Part shown: positions 27,579-35,750 of the stretch, piece after piece | Layout of the letters: each line of letters opens with the position of its first letter | How positions within the stretch are numbered: the stretch's first letter is position 1 | Assembly: GCA_002296055.1 (NCBI GenBank) | Contig: DBHE01000085.1 | Span: forward strand, 1 to 41,710 | Reading direction: 5' to 3' | DNA: 41,710 nt | Origin: Pseudomonadaceae bacterium UBA836 | GTDB taxonomy: Bacteria; Pseudomonadota; Gammaproteobacteria; Pseudomonadales; Pseudomonadaceae | Position numbers and translations under genes: made by a program | The notes under the pieces: generated by a model | The model's database searches: none | What the model was told of the DNA's origin: nothing | The model's input: the letters and a program-made list of their open reading frames with translations, nothing else

Positions 27579-27868
27579 CCACTCGGCTGGCCGACCGACG
27601 GCACCGCCTCGTCACCTTGTTGAGCCGCCCACCAGCGACTAAGGTTAGTAGGTAAGCGCTGACCGCCAGCGTGCGCCCTAGTGCGTGCGTTTGGTGGGCC
27701 GGCACCGCGCAGCCAGGACAGGCAGCGTCTGCCCGCGTACAGGACGATGCCAGGTACACGGGCGCTATGATCAGCCGGTGCACTGCGCAAAAGGAAACAG
27801 CCGGGCAACGAGGTCGCCACCTGACGGGGCATTGCCTGGCAACGAGGGGTGCCGCTCAGGCGCTCATA
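27579..27868. other. 290-base region before the GGDEF-EAL gene
   Basis: No gene is supported here. Two copies of GGCAACGAGG occur near 27806 and 27839, and the region probably carries the promoter of the downstream signalling gene. I could not identify a clear terminator for the LysR gene. Confidence 0.4.
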
Positions 27869-30800
27869 ATGGACAAGGACCTCATGCCAGGCACAACCGA
27901 CGTCGCACCTCCGGACGCCAGCCGTGACGGAGACTCTTCCTTCCAGCTGCTATTTCACGGCATGCCCGGTCCTGCGCTGCTGATAGACACGCACGACGAA
28001 CAGATCCTCGATCTCAACCCGGCCTTTGCCGAGGCCCTGCAATACGACCGCGAGGCCCTGCTGGGCCAAAACGCCGGGCGCTTTCCCTTCTGGGGACACC
28101 CGCGCCGCTGGCGGGCCTTGATCCGCAGCCACAGCCGACAAGGCCCGCTGCGTCAGCATCCCATAGACCTACTGCGCCGCGACGGCACCCTGCTGGGCTT
28201 TCACCTGAGCATCATCAACCTGGGGCGCAACGGCCGTGCCCGCCTGCTGATGTGCCTACAACCTCGAACCGAAACCGGCGCCGACCATAAGGCCGCACGG
28301 CGCTATCATCAGGCTTTCATGCATAGCGGCGAAGCCCAGCTGATCATCGACCTGAACAGCCGCCGGCTACTGGAGGCCAACCCGCGCTTCGAGCGCCTGA
28401 CCGGGTTGCCAGCCAGCCAGCACCGTGAGCGCACCTTGGACGAGCTAGGCTTTTTGCCCCCCGACACCAGCGACTCGCTGTTTCGTCGAGTGATCGCCGA
28501 AGGGGCCCTGGAGCATGAACAGATCCGCGTGCAGCTGCCTGGCGACCGCGCCTTCGAGGTGCTGTTGTATGCACGCATCGTGCAACTCGACGGGCGCCGC
28601 TGCCTGCTGGTTACCGCCCGCGACATCACCCACCAGTTAACCCGCGACCGCGCGCTGGAAGAAAGCCGCACGCGCCTGAAAATGGCACTGGATGCCGGGC
28701 AGATGGGCATCTGGGACTGGCAAATTCGCAGCGACGCACTGCACTGCTCTGCCCGCAGCGCGGAGCTGCACGGTTACGCCGCCAACGACTGGGACGGCTC
28801 GTCCAGCCATTTTCTGCGCGGTGTTCTGTCCGAGGACCGCCGCGCCATCCGCCGCGCCTTCGTCGCCATCTGCCGCGGCGGACAACCGCGCTACCGGCTC
28901 ACCTACCGAGTGCTCGCCGGCCAGCAACAGCGCTGGCTGCAAGCCACGGCCACATTGCACCTCGATGAGCACGGCCGGCCTGCACGCATGGTCGGCACAC
29001 TGATGGACATCAGCGATCAGCGCCGCAACCAGACCGCCCTGGTGGAGAGCGAAGCTAAATTCGCCATGTTGTTTCAGAACGCCCCAGACCCCTATTGCCT
29101 GGTCCACAGCCAGAGCCAGCGCATCATCGAGGTTAACCAGAGCTTCGCTCGTACCTTTGGCTACCCCGCCGCCAGCCTGATCGGCCGCACCCCCGAAGAT
29201 ATCGGCCTGTGGAGCCAGCACCCGGCTCACCAAAACCTGCAGATGGCGGCCCGTGGCGAGCGAGAACTGCGCGATTGCGCGGAAACCTTCGCCACCGACA
29301 GCGGCCGCTTGCTGCTGTGTGAGGTCGCCACCACTCGCCTGCGCATCAATCACCAGCAATGCGTGCTGTTCAGCTTCCGCGACATCACCGCTCGTACCCA
29401 GGCAGAATCGGCGCTACGCGCCTCCGAGGACAAGTTTGCCCGCGCCTTTAAAGGCAGCCCCGACTCGATCAGCATCAGTGAACTGAAAACTGGTCGTTAC
29501 CTGGAGGTTAACGACGGTTTTTGCCGCCTCAGCGGCTACAAGGCAAGCGAAGCCATCGGCCGCACCGCCCTGGAACTCAACCTGTGGAGCGACCCCGCCG
29601 AGCGTGACGAGCTGGTACAACTGATGGCGCAGCATGGCAGCGTTCACCATCGGGAGATGCGCATGCGCGCCCGCGACGGCCAGCAGCTAATGGTCGCAGT
29701 GTCCGCCCAGCCGCTCACCCTCGACGGCCTTGACTGCATGCTGCTGACGGTGCGCGATATCACCGAGCAAAAACGCATCGAAGCACGCGTCAAACACCTG
29801 GCCTACCACGACGCCCTGACCAACCTGCCCAACCGCCTGCTGCTCAGTGACCGGCTGAGCCAACTCAATGCGCTGTACCAGCGGCACGCCCTGCGCGGCG
29901 CGCTGCTGTTCTTTGACCTGGACCATTTCAAGCACATCAACGACTCCCTTGGCCATTCCTGCGGCGACGCCGTACTGCAGGAGGTGACCCGTCGCCTACT
30001 CAGCCGGGTGCGAGCCGAGGACACGGTGTCACGTCTGGGTGGTGACGAGTTCGTTGTCCTGCTCAGCGGCTTCAACAGCAGCGATGCGGTGCTGGCGCAG
30101 GAGGTCGAGCGCGCCGCTCGCGAACTGCTGGTTGCCATCTCGGCCCCCATGCAGATCGAAGGACACACCCTGCAGCTGAGCGCCAGCATCGGCATCGCGC
30201 TGATTCCCGATCATGGCGACAGCGCAGAGGACCTGCTCAAACGGGCTGATATCGCGCTGTATCGCGTCAAGGAACGTGGCCGCGACGGCATCGCGTTCTT
30301 CGAGCAATCGATGCAGGTGGCCGCCAGCGAGCGCCTGGCCATTGAGTCCGAGCTGCGTCGCGCCATCAGCGAGGGACAATTCTGCCTCTACTACCAGCCG
30401 CAGTTCGACTACCGCAGCCGTCGCATTCAAGGCGCCGAATCACTGCTGCGCTGGAACCACCCCAAGCGCGGGCTGATTGGGCCCGGCGCCTTTATGGATG
30501 TGCTGGAGCAAAGCAGCCTGATTCTGGAAGCCGGCCGCCAAATCCTCAATCAGGCCTGCGCCTTTATCTCGCGGCTGCTGGACCAGGGCTTGATCGACCC
30601 GCAGTTCAGTCTCAGCGTCAACATCAGCCCGCGCCAGTTCCGTCACGCCAGCTTTGTCGACGACGTGCTGGGCGCCATCAACGAGTACCAGGTGCCTACC
30701 AGCTGCCTGAATCTAGAGATCACCGAAGGCATCGTCATCGAGAACATCAACGACACCATCGACAAGATGAATGTGTTGCGGGGCCACGGCGTGCACTTCG

Positions 30801-31120
30801 CCATCGACGACTTCGGCACCGGCTACTCGTCGCTCACTTACCTCAAGCGTCTGCCGGTCGATTTGCTGAAAATAGATCAGTCTTTTGTCAACGAGTGCAC
30901 CCATAACGCCAATGATGCCGAGATTATCCGGGCCATCATCGCCATTGCCTCGAGCCTGCATCTGGGGCTGATCGCCGAGGGGGTTGAAGAGCAGGCACAA
31001 CTGCACTTTTTGCACAGCCAGGGCTGCGAGCAGTTCCAGGGTTACCTGTTTGGCCGCCCCATGGACGCCGAGCAGTTCAGCCTGCTTCTGAGCAACCCGC
31101 CGGACTACGATCAGCTGTAA
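27869..31120 (+). CDS. multi-PAS GGDEF-EAL cyclic-di-GMP signalling protein
   Basis: Predicted cytoplasmic protein of 1083 residues that may make and/or degrade cyclic di-GMP. Five PAS-like modules are visible (about 24-132, 145-255, 270-390, 393-515 and 520-640), the last ones ending in the DIT motif. A GGDEF domain follows, with an intact motif at 724-728 and an inhibitory RAED I-site five residues before it. The EAL domain has ESL at 857-859 in place of EAL. The other catalytic elements are kept: NISPRQF, LEITEG, IDDFGTGYSSL, the lysine of LKIDQSF, and AEGVEE. No membrane segment is seen. The ATG at 27869 has CAGG upstream; the ATG at 27884 with AAGGA is an alternative. Confidence 0.92.
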   Translation: MDKDLMPGTTDVAPPDASRDGDSSFQLLFHGMPGPALLIDTHDEQILDLNPAFAEALQYDREALLGQNAGRFPFWGHPRRWRALIRSHSRQGPLRQHPIDLLRRDGTLLGFHLSIINLGRNGRARLLMCLQPRTETGADHKAARRYHQAFMHSGEAQLIIDLNSRRLLEANPRFERLTGLPASQHRERTLDELGFLPPDTSDSLFRRVIAEGALEHEQIRVQLPGDRAFEVLLYARIVQLDGRRCLLVTARDITHQLTRDRALEESRTRLKMALDAGQMGIWDWQIRSDALHCSARSAELHGYAANDWDGSSSHFLRGVLSEDRRAIRRAFVAICRGGQPRYRLTYRVLAGQQQRWLQATATLHLDEHGRPARMVGTLMDISDQRRNQTALVESEAKFAMLFQNAPDPYCLVHSQSQRIIEVNQSFARTFGYPAASLIGRTPEDIGLWSQHPAHQNLQMAARGERELRDCAETFATDSGRLLLCEVATTRLRINHQQCVLFSFRDITARTQAESALRASEDKFARAFKGSPDSISISELKTGRYLEVNDGFCRLSGYKASEAIGRTALELNLWSDPAERDELVQLMAQHGSVHHREMRMRARDGQQLMVAVSAQPLTLDGLDCMLLTVRDITEQKRIEARVKHLAYHDALTNLPNRLLLSDRLSQLNALYQRHALRGALLFFDLDHFKHINDSLGHSCGDAVLQEVTRRLLSRVRAEDTVSRLGGDEFVVLLSGFNSSDAVLAQEVERAARELLVAISAPMQIEGHTLQLSASIGIALIPDHGDSAEDLLKRADIALYRVKERGRDGIAFFEQSMQVAASERLAIESELRRAISEGQFCLYYQPQFDYRSRRIQGAESLLRWNHPKRGLIGPGAFMDVLEQSSLILEAGRQILNQACAFISRLLDQGLIDPQFSLSVNISPRQFRHASFVDDVLGAINEYQVPTSCLNLEITEGIVIENINDTIDKMNVLRGHGVHFAIDDFGTGYSSLTYLKRLPVDLLKIDQSFVNECTHNANDAEIIRAIIAIASSLHLGLIAEGVEEQAQLHFLHSQGCEQFQGYLFGRPMDAEQFSLLLSNPPDYDQL

Positions 31121-31256
31121 CGACAGCGCTGATGAGTTACCCGCGCCCTCCGGTATTCATTAGCGCTTGCTGATTCGCCAACCGGATCACAAAGCCGCAC
31201 GGAGCGGCAGGTGCAGCGGAACCGCCCGCACACTTTTCTGTCCATAGATGCATGGA

Positions 31257-31275
31257 CCGCAGCAGCGTGCTGCGG
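31257..31275. other. hairpin in the leader of the glycine-zipper gene
   Basis: CCGCAGCA-gcg-TGCTGCGG is a perfect eight-base inverted repeat located about 35 bases before the ATG. It could structure the 5' leader. It lacks a T-tract and so is not a terminator. Confidence 0.45.
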
Positions 31276-31308
31276 CATCAGGTCATAGACAGAAAAGGAG
31301 TAATCATC

Positions 31309-31845
31309 ATGAACAAGTCTATGTTGACGGGTATTCTGGTGGGTGCCGCCGTCGCCACGGCAGGCGGGGCAATTGCCGGTTACACCGCCTTTGCGGATAA
31401 AACCCCTACCGAGGCTGAAGTTCTTGATGTCGCCGAAATCAAGGAAACCCAGCGCACTCCGCGTGAGGTTTGCAACGACGTGGCGGTCACCCGCCAGAAG
31501 CCGGTTCAGGACCAGAACCGCATCCTCGGCACCATCGCCGGGGCGGTGGTTGGTGGCGCCCTGGGTAACCAAGTGGGCGGCGGTAGCGGCAAGAAGATCG
31601 CAACCGTAGCCGGCGCCGCAGCAGGTGGCTACGCTGGTAACCGCGTGCAGGAAAACATGCAGAACAACAGTACCTACACCACCACCGAGCGCCGCTGCGA
31701 GACCGTTTACGACAGCCACGAAGAAGTGGTTGGCTACAACGTCAAATACCGTATCGGTGAAGAGACCGGTAGTGTGCGCATGAACCACGACCCGGGCAGC
31801 AGCATCCCGCTGCGCGACGGTCAGCTGGTGCTGAGCAGCAACTGA
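31309..31845 (+). CDS. glycine-zipper 2TM domain envelope protein
   Basis: Probable envelope protein of 178 residues. The N-terminus MNKSMLTGILVGAAVATAGG with GAIAGYTAFA forms an uncleaved anchor or a signal sequence; there is no lipobox cysteine. The centre carries the Gly-rich two-helix zipper (TIAGAVVGGALGNQVGGG and GAAAGGYAGNRVQENMQ) as in the 17-kDa rickettsial antigen / SlyB group, followed by a hydrophilic domain with two cysteines (one before the zipper, one in TTERRCETVYD). AAGGAG precedes the ATG. It is a single gene ending at an intrinsic terminator. The role is unknown; related proteins affect membrane integrity under stress. Confidence 0.87.
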   Translation: MNKSMLTGILVGAAVATAGGAIAGYTAFADKTPTEAEVLDVAEIKETQRTPREVCNDVAVTRQKPVQDQNRILGTIAGAVVGGALGNQVGGGSGKKIATVAGAAAGGYAGNRVQENMQNNSTYTTTERRCETVYDSHEEVVGYNVKYRIGEETGSVRMNHDPGSSIPLRDGQLVLSSN

Positions 31846-31862
31846 TCAAGTAGGCGAAACAG

Positions 31863-31898
31863 AAAAAGCCGTGACGCGAAAGCGCCGCGGCTTTTTTT
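31863..31898 (+). terminator. terminator of the glycine-zipper gene
   Basis: The stem begins with GCCG/CGGC, continues through CGC/GCG and is capped by a GAAA tetraloop. It is preceded by an A-run and followed by seven T, 18 bases after the stop codon. Confidence 0.88.
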
Positions 31899-31938
31899 AT
31901 GCTGATGAAAACGCGAACTGGAGCGCCAGCCCTAAAAA

Positions 31939-32010
31939 CTCATCTGCGCGGCCAAAACACCTCATCTCCGCGCCAAACGACGTCATCTCCGCGCAGGCGG
32001 AGATCCAGGT
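31939..32010. repeat. REP-like tandem repeat with a palindromic end
   Basis: Three units sharing TCATCTCCGCG (the first has TGCGCG) recur with a period of 21-22 bases. The last unit forms a perfect palindrome ATCTCCGC-gcag-GCGGAGAT (31985-32004) in the context GTCATCTCCGCG...ATCCAGG. This resembles the dispersed GTCATTCCCGCG...GAATCC repeats of many proteobacteria. It lies just past the stop codons of two convergent genes and may also act as a transcript end for the LysR gene. Confidence 0.6.
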
Positions 32011-32028
32011 CTCTACCAGCCCCCCCGA

Positions 32029-32922
32029 CTACTCCAACGCCTCCGCGCTCTCCCGACATAACTCCAACCAGCGCTCCACACCCGCGCTGCGAAACTTCTG
32101 CCGGTGCAGGGCAAAGTAAAAGCGGCGGTGAAAGTTACGTTGCGGCACCGGCAGCGGCACCAGTCGTCCCCGGTTGAAGGCATCCACCAGGGTAATCTCG
32201 GACAGGCAACCCAGCCCCAACCCAGCCTCTACCGCGCGCTTGATCGCCTCGGTGTGCTGCAGCTCCAGCTTGATATCCAGCGTGGACAACAGCCCATGCA
32301 TGGCCCAATCGAAGTGTTGCCGTGTGCCGGAGCCAGGCTCGCGAACCACCCAGGCAGCGCTCAACAGATCCTCATCAGACAACCAGGGCTTGCCGGCCAG
32401 CGGGTGGTCTGGCGCGCAGAACACCACCAGTTCGTCATCGCGCCAATGCACCATATCCAGGTCTGGGTGACGACTTTCCCCTTCGATCAGCCCAAGATCC
32501 AGCTCAAAGTTGGCCACCTTGCGCACGATGGCCTCGGTGTTGCCCACCTCCAGCTCGACACGGGCGCCCTCTTGCTCACCCATGTAGCGCGCCATGATTT
32601 CTACAGCCAGGTAGTTACCGATGCTCAGGGTGGCGCCAACCCTCAGGTGTCCAGTGCCCTGATGCCGGGCCAATGCACCTTCGAGGTTACGCGCCTGTTC
32701 CAGCAACGCCTGGGCCCGGGGACGGATACTTTCACCCAGGGCGTTGAGTTGCAGACGCTTGCCCACCCGATCAAACAACTGCACATCGAACTGGCTTTCC
32801 AGGTCCTTTAGCGCGCTGCTGGCCGCGGACTGCGACATCGAGAGGCTGGCGGCAGCTCGCGTCAGGTTTTCGTAATGCGCCGTGGCCAGGAAAATCTCCA
32901 GTTGGCGCAAGGTGTATTTCAT
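32029..32922 (-). CDS. finR: LysR family regulator FinR-like
   Basis: Regulator of 297 residues, with a helix-turn-helix (LRQLEIFLATAHYENLTRAA, then MSQSAASSALKDLESQFDVQLFDR) and an effector domain with YMGEQEGARVELEVGNTEAI. It is transcribed away from the ferredoxin-NADP reductase gene. In Pseudomonas putida the LysR protein FinR occupies this position and is needed for induction of fpr by superoxide-generating agents, so the name is given by homology of position and family. The ATG lies at the edge of a 102-base divergent region. The REP-like palindrome lies just downstream. Confidence 0.85.
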   Translation of the reverse strand: MKYTLRQLEIFLATAHYENLTRAAASLSMSQSAASSALKDLESQFDVQLFDRVGKRLQLNALGESIRPRAQALLEQARNLEGALARHQGTGHLRVGATLSIGNYLAVEIMARYMGEQEGARVELEVGNTEAIVRKVANFELDLGLIEGESRHPDLDMVHWRDDELVVFCAPDHPLAGKPWLSDEDLLSAAWVVREPGSGTRQHFDWAMHGLLSTLDIKLELQHTEAIKRAVEAGLGLGCLSEITLVDAFNRGRLVPLPVPQRNFHRRFYFALHRQKFRSAGVERWLELCRESAEALE

Positions 32923-32949
32923 AATCGATTTTACCGAATAGCTATATAA

Positions 32950-32958
32950 GAATAATTC
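32950..32958. promoter_or_regulatory. candidate FinR operator
   Basis: GAAT-A-ATTC is a perfect nine-base palindrome in the AT-rich centre of the finR-fpr gap. It is the only clear palindrome near the middle of the gap and could be part of the regulator binding site. This is positional inference. Confidence 0.35.
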
Positions 32959-33024
32959 TCTTTAACACAAAAGCGTACCGCGCGTAGACTTGCCACCCAA
33001 GAGATGTTCACTTCTGGAGGCGTC

Positions 33025-33798
33025 ATGGCAGGTTTCAACACCGAAAAGGTACTCAGCGTGCACCACTGGACAGATACCCTGTTCAGCTTCAAGCTCACCC
33101 GTGATCCGGGTTTCCGTTTCAAGAACGGACACTTCATCATGATTGGCTTGGAAGTGGAAGGTCGCCCGCTGATGCGTGCCTACAGTATCGCCAGCCCCAA
33201 CCACGAAGATACCCTGGAGTTCTTCAGCATCAAGGTCCAGGACGGCCCGCTGACCTCGCGCCTGCAGAACATTCAGGTAGGCGATCAGATCATGATCAGC
33301 CGCAAGCCCACCGGCACTCTGGTGCTGGATCACCTGATTCCCGGCCGCAACCTGTATCTGCTGAGCACCGGCACCGGCCTTGCGCCCTTTATCAGCATCA
33401 TCCAGGACCCGGAAACCTACGAGCAGTACGACAAGGTAATCCTCACCCACGGTTGCCGCAACGTACGCGACTTGGCCTATGAAGAGCTGATTACCGAGAC
33501 TTTGCCGAACAACGAATTCTTCGGCGATCTGGTGCGTGAAAAGCTGATCTACTACCCCACCGTCACCCGCGAGCCGTTCCGCAACGAAGGCCGCCTGACG
33601 GCTCTGATGAGCAACGGCAAGCTGTTTGAAGATATCGGTCTGCCCAAGTTCGACCTGGAGCAGGACCGCTTCATGCTCTGCGGCAGCCCGAGCATGCTGA
33701 AAGATTGCTGCGAAATCCTCGACGCCCACGGCTTCCAGGAAGCTCGCCACGGCGACCAGGGTCACTACGTGATCGAGCGCGCCTTCGTCGAGAAGTAA
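33025..33798 (+). CDS. fpr: ferredoxin--NADP+ reductase
   Basis: FAD enzyme that exchanges electrons between NADPH and ferredoxin or flavodoxin, supporting iron-sulfur repair and oxidative stress defence. The FAD motif RAYSIAS follows GRPLM, the NADP loop is LLSTGTGLAPFISIIQDPETY, MLCGSPSM forms the nucleotide end, and the protein ends in ERAFVEK as in other bacterial subclass I enzymes. The ATG at 33025 with GGAGG upstream gives 257 residues, matching Pseudomonas Fpr; the ATG seven codons upstream (33004) has no site. It is divergent from finR and followed by a strong terminator. Confidence 0.96.
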   Translation: MAGFNTEKVLSVHHWTDTLFSFKLTRDPGFRFKNGHFIMIGLEVEGRPLMRAYSIASPNHEDTLEFFSIKVQDGPLTSRLQNIQVGDQIMISRKPTGTLVLDHLIPGRNLYLLSTGTGLAPFISIIQDPETYEQYDKVILTHGCRNVRDLAYEELITETLPNNEFFGDLVREKLIYYPTVTREPFRNEGRLTALMSNGKLFEDIGLPKFDLEQDRFMLCGSPSMLKDCCEILDAHGFQEARHGDQGHYVIERAFVEK

Positions 33799-33812
33799 TC
33801 AGTTGGCGCAAC

Positions 33813-33848
33813 AAAAAGCCCCCGGTGCTCGCGCACCGGGGGCTTTTT
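33813..33848. terminator. bidirectional terminator between fpr and the PLDc_N gene
   Basis: A 16-base perfect inverted repeat (AAAAAGCCCCCGGTGC and its complement) encloses a TCGC loop, with T-runs on both strands. It separates the convergent fpr and PLDc_N genes. Confidence 0.93.
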
Positions 33849-34040
33849 CTATACCTTCCCGCCCCGTGGCCCCGCCACAAACCAGATAATCAGCCCCAGC
33901 AACGGTAGCAACACGACCAGCAGAATCCACAACAGCTTGGCGCCCATACTGGCGTTGCTTTGCAGGATATTGATGATCGCCCAGATATCGGCGATCAGAA
34001 TCAGCAGACCAATCAGCCCGCCACCCGTATTGAAATTCAT
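33849..34040 (-). CDS. PLDc_N domain small membrane protein
   Basis: A 63-residue two-helix inner-membrane peptide. The hydrophobic segments are LIGLLILIADIWAIINIL (about residues 9-26) and LLWILLVVLLPLLGLIIWFV (about 36-55), with the P-x-x-G-L-I-I-W-F pattern of the PLDc_N (cardiolipin synthase N-terminal) family. The protein ends in GPRGGKV. AGGGGG lies upstream of the ATG at 34040. Free-standing PLDc_N peptides are common and of unknown function. Its stop codon directly abuts the terminator shared with fpr. Confidence 0.85.
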   Translation of the reverse strand: MNFNTGGGLIGLLILIADIWAIINILQSNASMGAKLLWILLVVLLPLLGLIIWFVAGPRGGKV

Positions 34041-34097
34041 AGCGCCCCCTTTTTTTGTGTGTCGCCACAGTATAGGAGGCACTTGCCGATTGCGCTG

Positions 34098-34565
34098 TCA
34101 GACCTCCAGCGGCACCAGGTTTACCAACGCACACTCGGCAACCGGCGCATACGCCAGCGCCTCGGCAGTGTCGGCGGTATCTTCCCAACTACATGCCTCA
34201 CCGGGCGTTGGCAACATACATTGCGGCAAGCCCGCCGGCAGCCGCAGACGATCGCCGGCGCGCAGAGCAATCAGCAGCACCGCCTCCTCACCCTGCAGGC
34301 ACAGGCGCACGCGCCCCCGCTCAATACGGCGTTCCAGCGCACCGCAGGTGAACACCTCCGAGGCATCAACCCGCTCCTCCGGCTGCTCGTAGGCCGGTGC
34401 GCCCCGGCGTTCGTGGCGCTGCTGCTCGCCCACTGCAGGCGGCACATCAGCCGCCATCAGCATCAGGCCTGCCGCCGCCAGCTCCGTCTGGATATCCTGC
34501 TCGTGAGTCAGTACTCGGCGCGGACAGAACAGATCATCCGCACTATAGACTGCCAGTATGCTCAT
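34098..34565 (-). CDS. divergent acireductone-dioxygenase-like cupin without metal ligands
   Basis: A 155-residue protein that looks like a degenerate relative of MtnD. Its start (MSILAVYSADDL, then RRVLTHEQDIQTELAAAGL) follows the N-terminus of pseudomonad MtnD. The region RVRLCLQGEEAVLLIALRAG then DRLRLPAGLPQCM follows the cupin strands. The H-x-H-x3-E metal motif and the later histidine of true enzymes are missing (Gln-Cys replaces the His in LPAGLPQCM). The ATG overlaps the transporter stop codon in ATGA, so the gene is translated with the MFS gene. In P. aeruginosa the mtnB-mtnD-mtnC genes lie at this position next to aroC and the MFS gene; mtnB and mtnC are absent here. The homology is by eye and the function is unknown. 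Confidence 0.7.
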   Translation of the reverse strand: MSILAVYSADDLFCPRRVLTHEQDIQTELAAAGLMLMAADVPPAVGEQQRHERRGAPAYEQPEERVDASEVFTCGALERRIERGRVRLCLQGEEAVLLIALRAGDRLRLPAGLPQCMLPTPGEACSWEDTADTAEALAYAPVAECALVNLVPLEV

Positions 34566-35737
34566 CCAGCCCCCTTGGTTGATTGGTCACGCAAGCGCAT
34601 CAGCAACAACAGCATGCCGCCGAAGGCTGCCAGTGCGGCAGCTGCGAAGGTTAGCGTGGGGCCAAGGCCCGCCCAGGCGTAACCAGAGCACAGCGCGCCT
34701 AGCGCCCCACCAACACCCGCCAGCGTGGCATAAAGTGCCTGCCCCTGCCCCTGATACCTTTCGCCAAAACGTTGCTGCACCAGATGGATTGAAGCCACAT
34801 GGAACGCGCCGAACGTTGCCGCGTGCAGTACCTGCGCAAACAGCAGCACCGCCAGATTGTCAGCCAACTGCCCCAACAGCAACCAACGCAGCGCCGCCAG
34901 GCCGAAACTCACCACCAACAGCTGCCGCAGAGTGACCCAGGCCAGCAGTCGATGCATAAACACAAACAACACAATTTCGGCCAGCACACCGAGCGCCCAG
35001 AGCATGCCGATCAGCCCGCGGCTGTAGCCAAGCGCCTCCAGGTGGATGCTGAGGAAGGTGTAATACGGGCCGTGCGATAACTGCATCAGTGCTACCGCCA
35101 CAAAGAACGCGGGCACACCCGGCTGACGTAGGCGGCGCATAAAGCCGTCCCCGGGCACGGCCGCAGTTGCCGTTTGCCTCGGCGGCTGTGGCACCAGCGC
35201 GCTGCACAACACAATCAGCAGCATGATGCCGAACATTGCCAGCGGATAGACTCCCATACCAAGGCGCTGCAGCAGCAGGCCCAGCAGCACCACGGTGAGA
35301 ATAAAACCGACCGAGCCCCACAGCCGCAGCTGGCTGTAGCGTGCCGATTGGGCGCCAAGGTGAGCCAGTGTGATGGCTTCAAACTGCGGTAGCACGGCAT
35401 GCCAGAAAAAGCTGTGCAGCGCCATGATTGCTGCCAGCCACCAGTAGTCCTGACGCAGAAAGATGCCTGCAAAAAACACGGCTGTGAGCAGCGCGCCCAC
35501 CCGCACAATCAGCAACCGCTGTCCTGTGGCATCGCCCAGCCAACCCCACAGATTGGGCGCGATACAGCGCATCAGCATGGGAATGGCCACCAGCTCACCG
35601 ATGCGCGCCGGCGCAAAGCCCAGTGACTCGAAATACAGGGACAAAAAAGGCGCCACACCGCCCAACAGGGCAAAGTAGGCGAAATAGAAACCGGACAGCC
35701 GCCAATATGGCAGCTGCCCCGCGGTCAGGCCGCTCAT
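34562..35737 (-). CDS. MFS transporter (HcaT-like, MFS_1_like)
   Basis: Inner-membrane transporter of 391 residues with about 12 hydrophobic helices. It starts with YWRLSGFYFAYFALLGGVAP followed by FLSLYFESLGFAPARIGELV, a signature of the phenylpropionate-permease-like (HcaT) group, and has LWGWLGDATGQRLLIVRVGA at the loop 2-3 position. The substrate is not predictable. The ribosome site is poor, and the gene starts 13 bases after aroC, so it depends on aroC transcription. Its stop codon overlaps the start of the cupin-like gene. Confidence 0.88.
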   Translation of the reverse strand: MSGLTAGQLPYWRLSGFYFAYFALLGGVAPFLSLYFESLGFAPARIGELVAIPMLMRCIAPNLWGWLGDATGQRLLIVRVGALLTAVFFAGIFLRQDYWWLAAIMALHSFFWHAVLPQFEAITLAHLGAQSARYSQLRLWGSVGFILTVVLLGLLLQRLGMGVYPLAMFGIMLLIVLCSALVPQPPRQTATAAVPGDGFMRRLRQPGVPAFFVAVALMQLSHGPYYTFLSIHLEALGYSRGLIGMLWALGVLAEIVLFVFMHRLLAWVTLRQLLVVSFGLAALRWLLLGQLADNLAVLLFAQVLHAATFGAFHVASIHLVQQRFGERYQGQGQALYATLAGVGGALGALCSGYAWAGLGPTLTFAAAALAAFGGMLLLLMRLRDQSTKGAG

Positions 35738-35750
35738 GCCGGCGGCCGGC

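Noticed and set aside
31939..32010. possible CRISPR array
   Set aside because: The units are too short (about 11 conserved bases with 10-base gaps), imperfect and only three; no cas genes are near.
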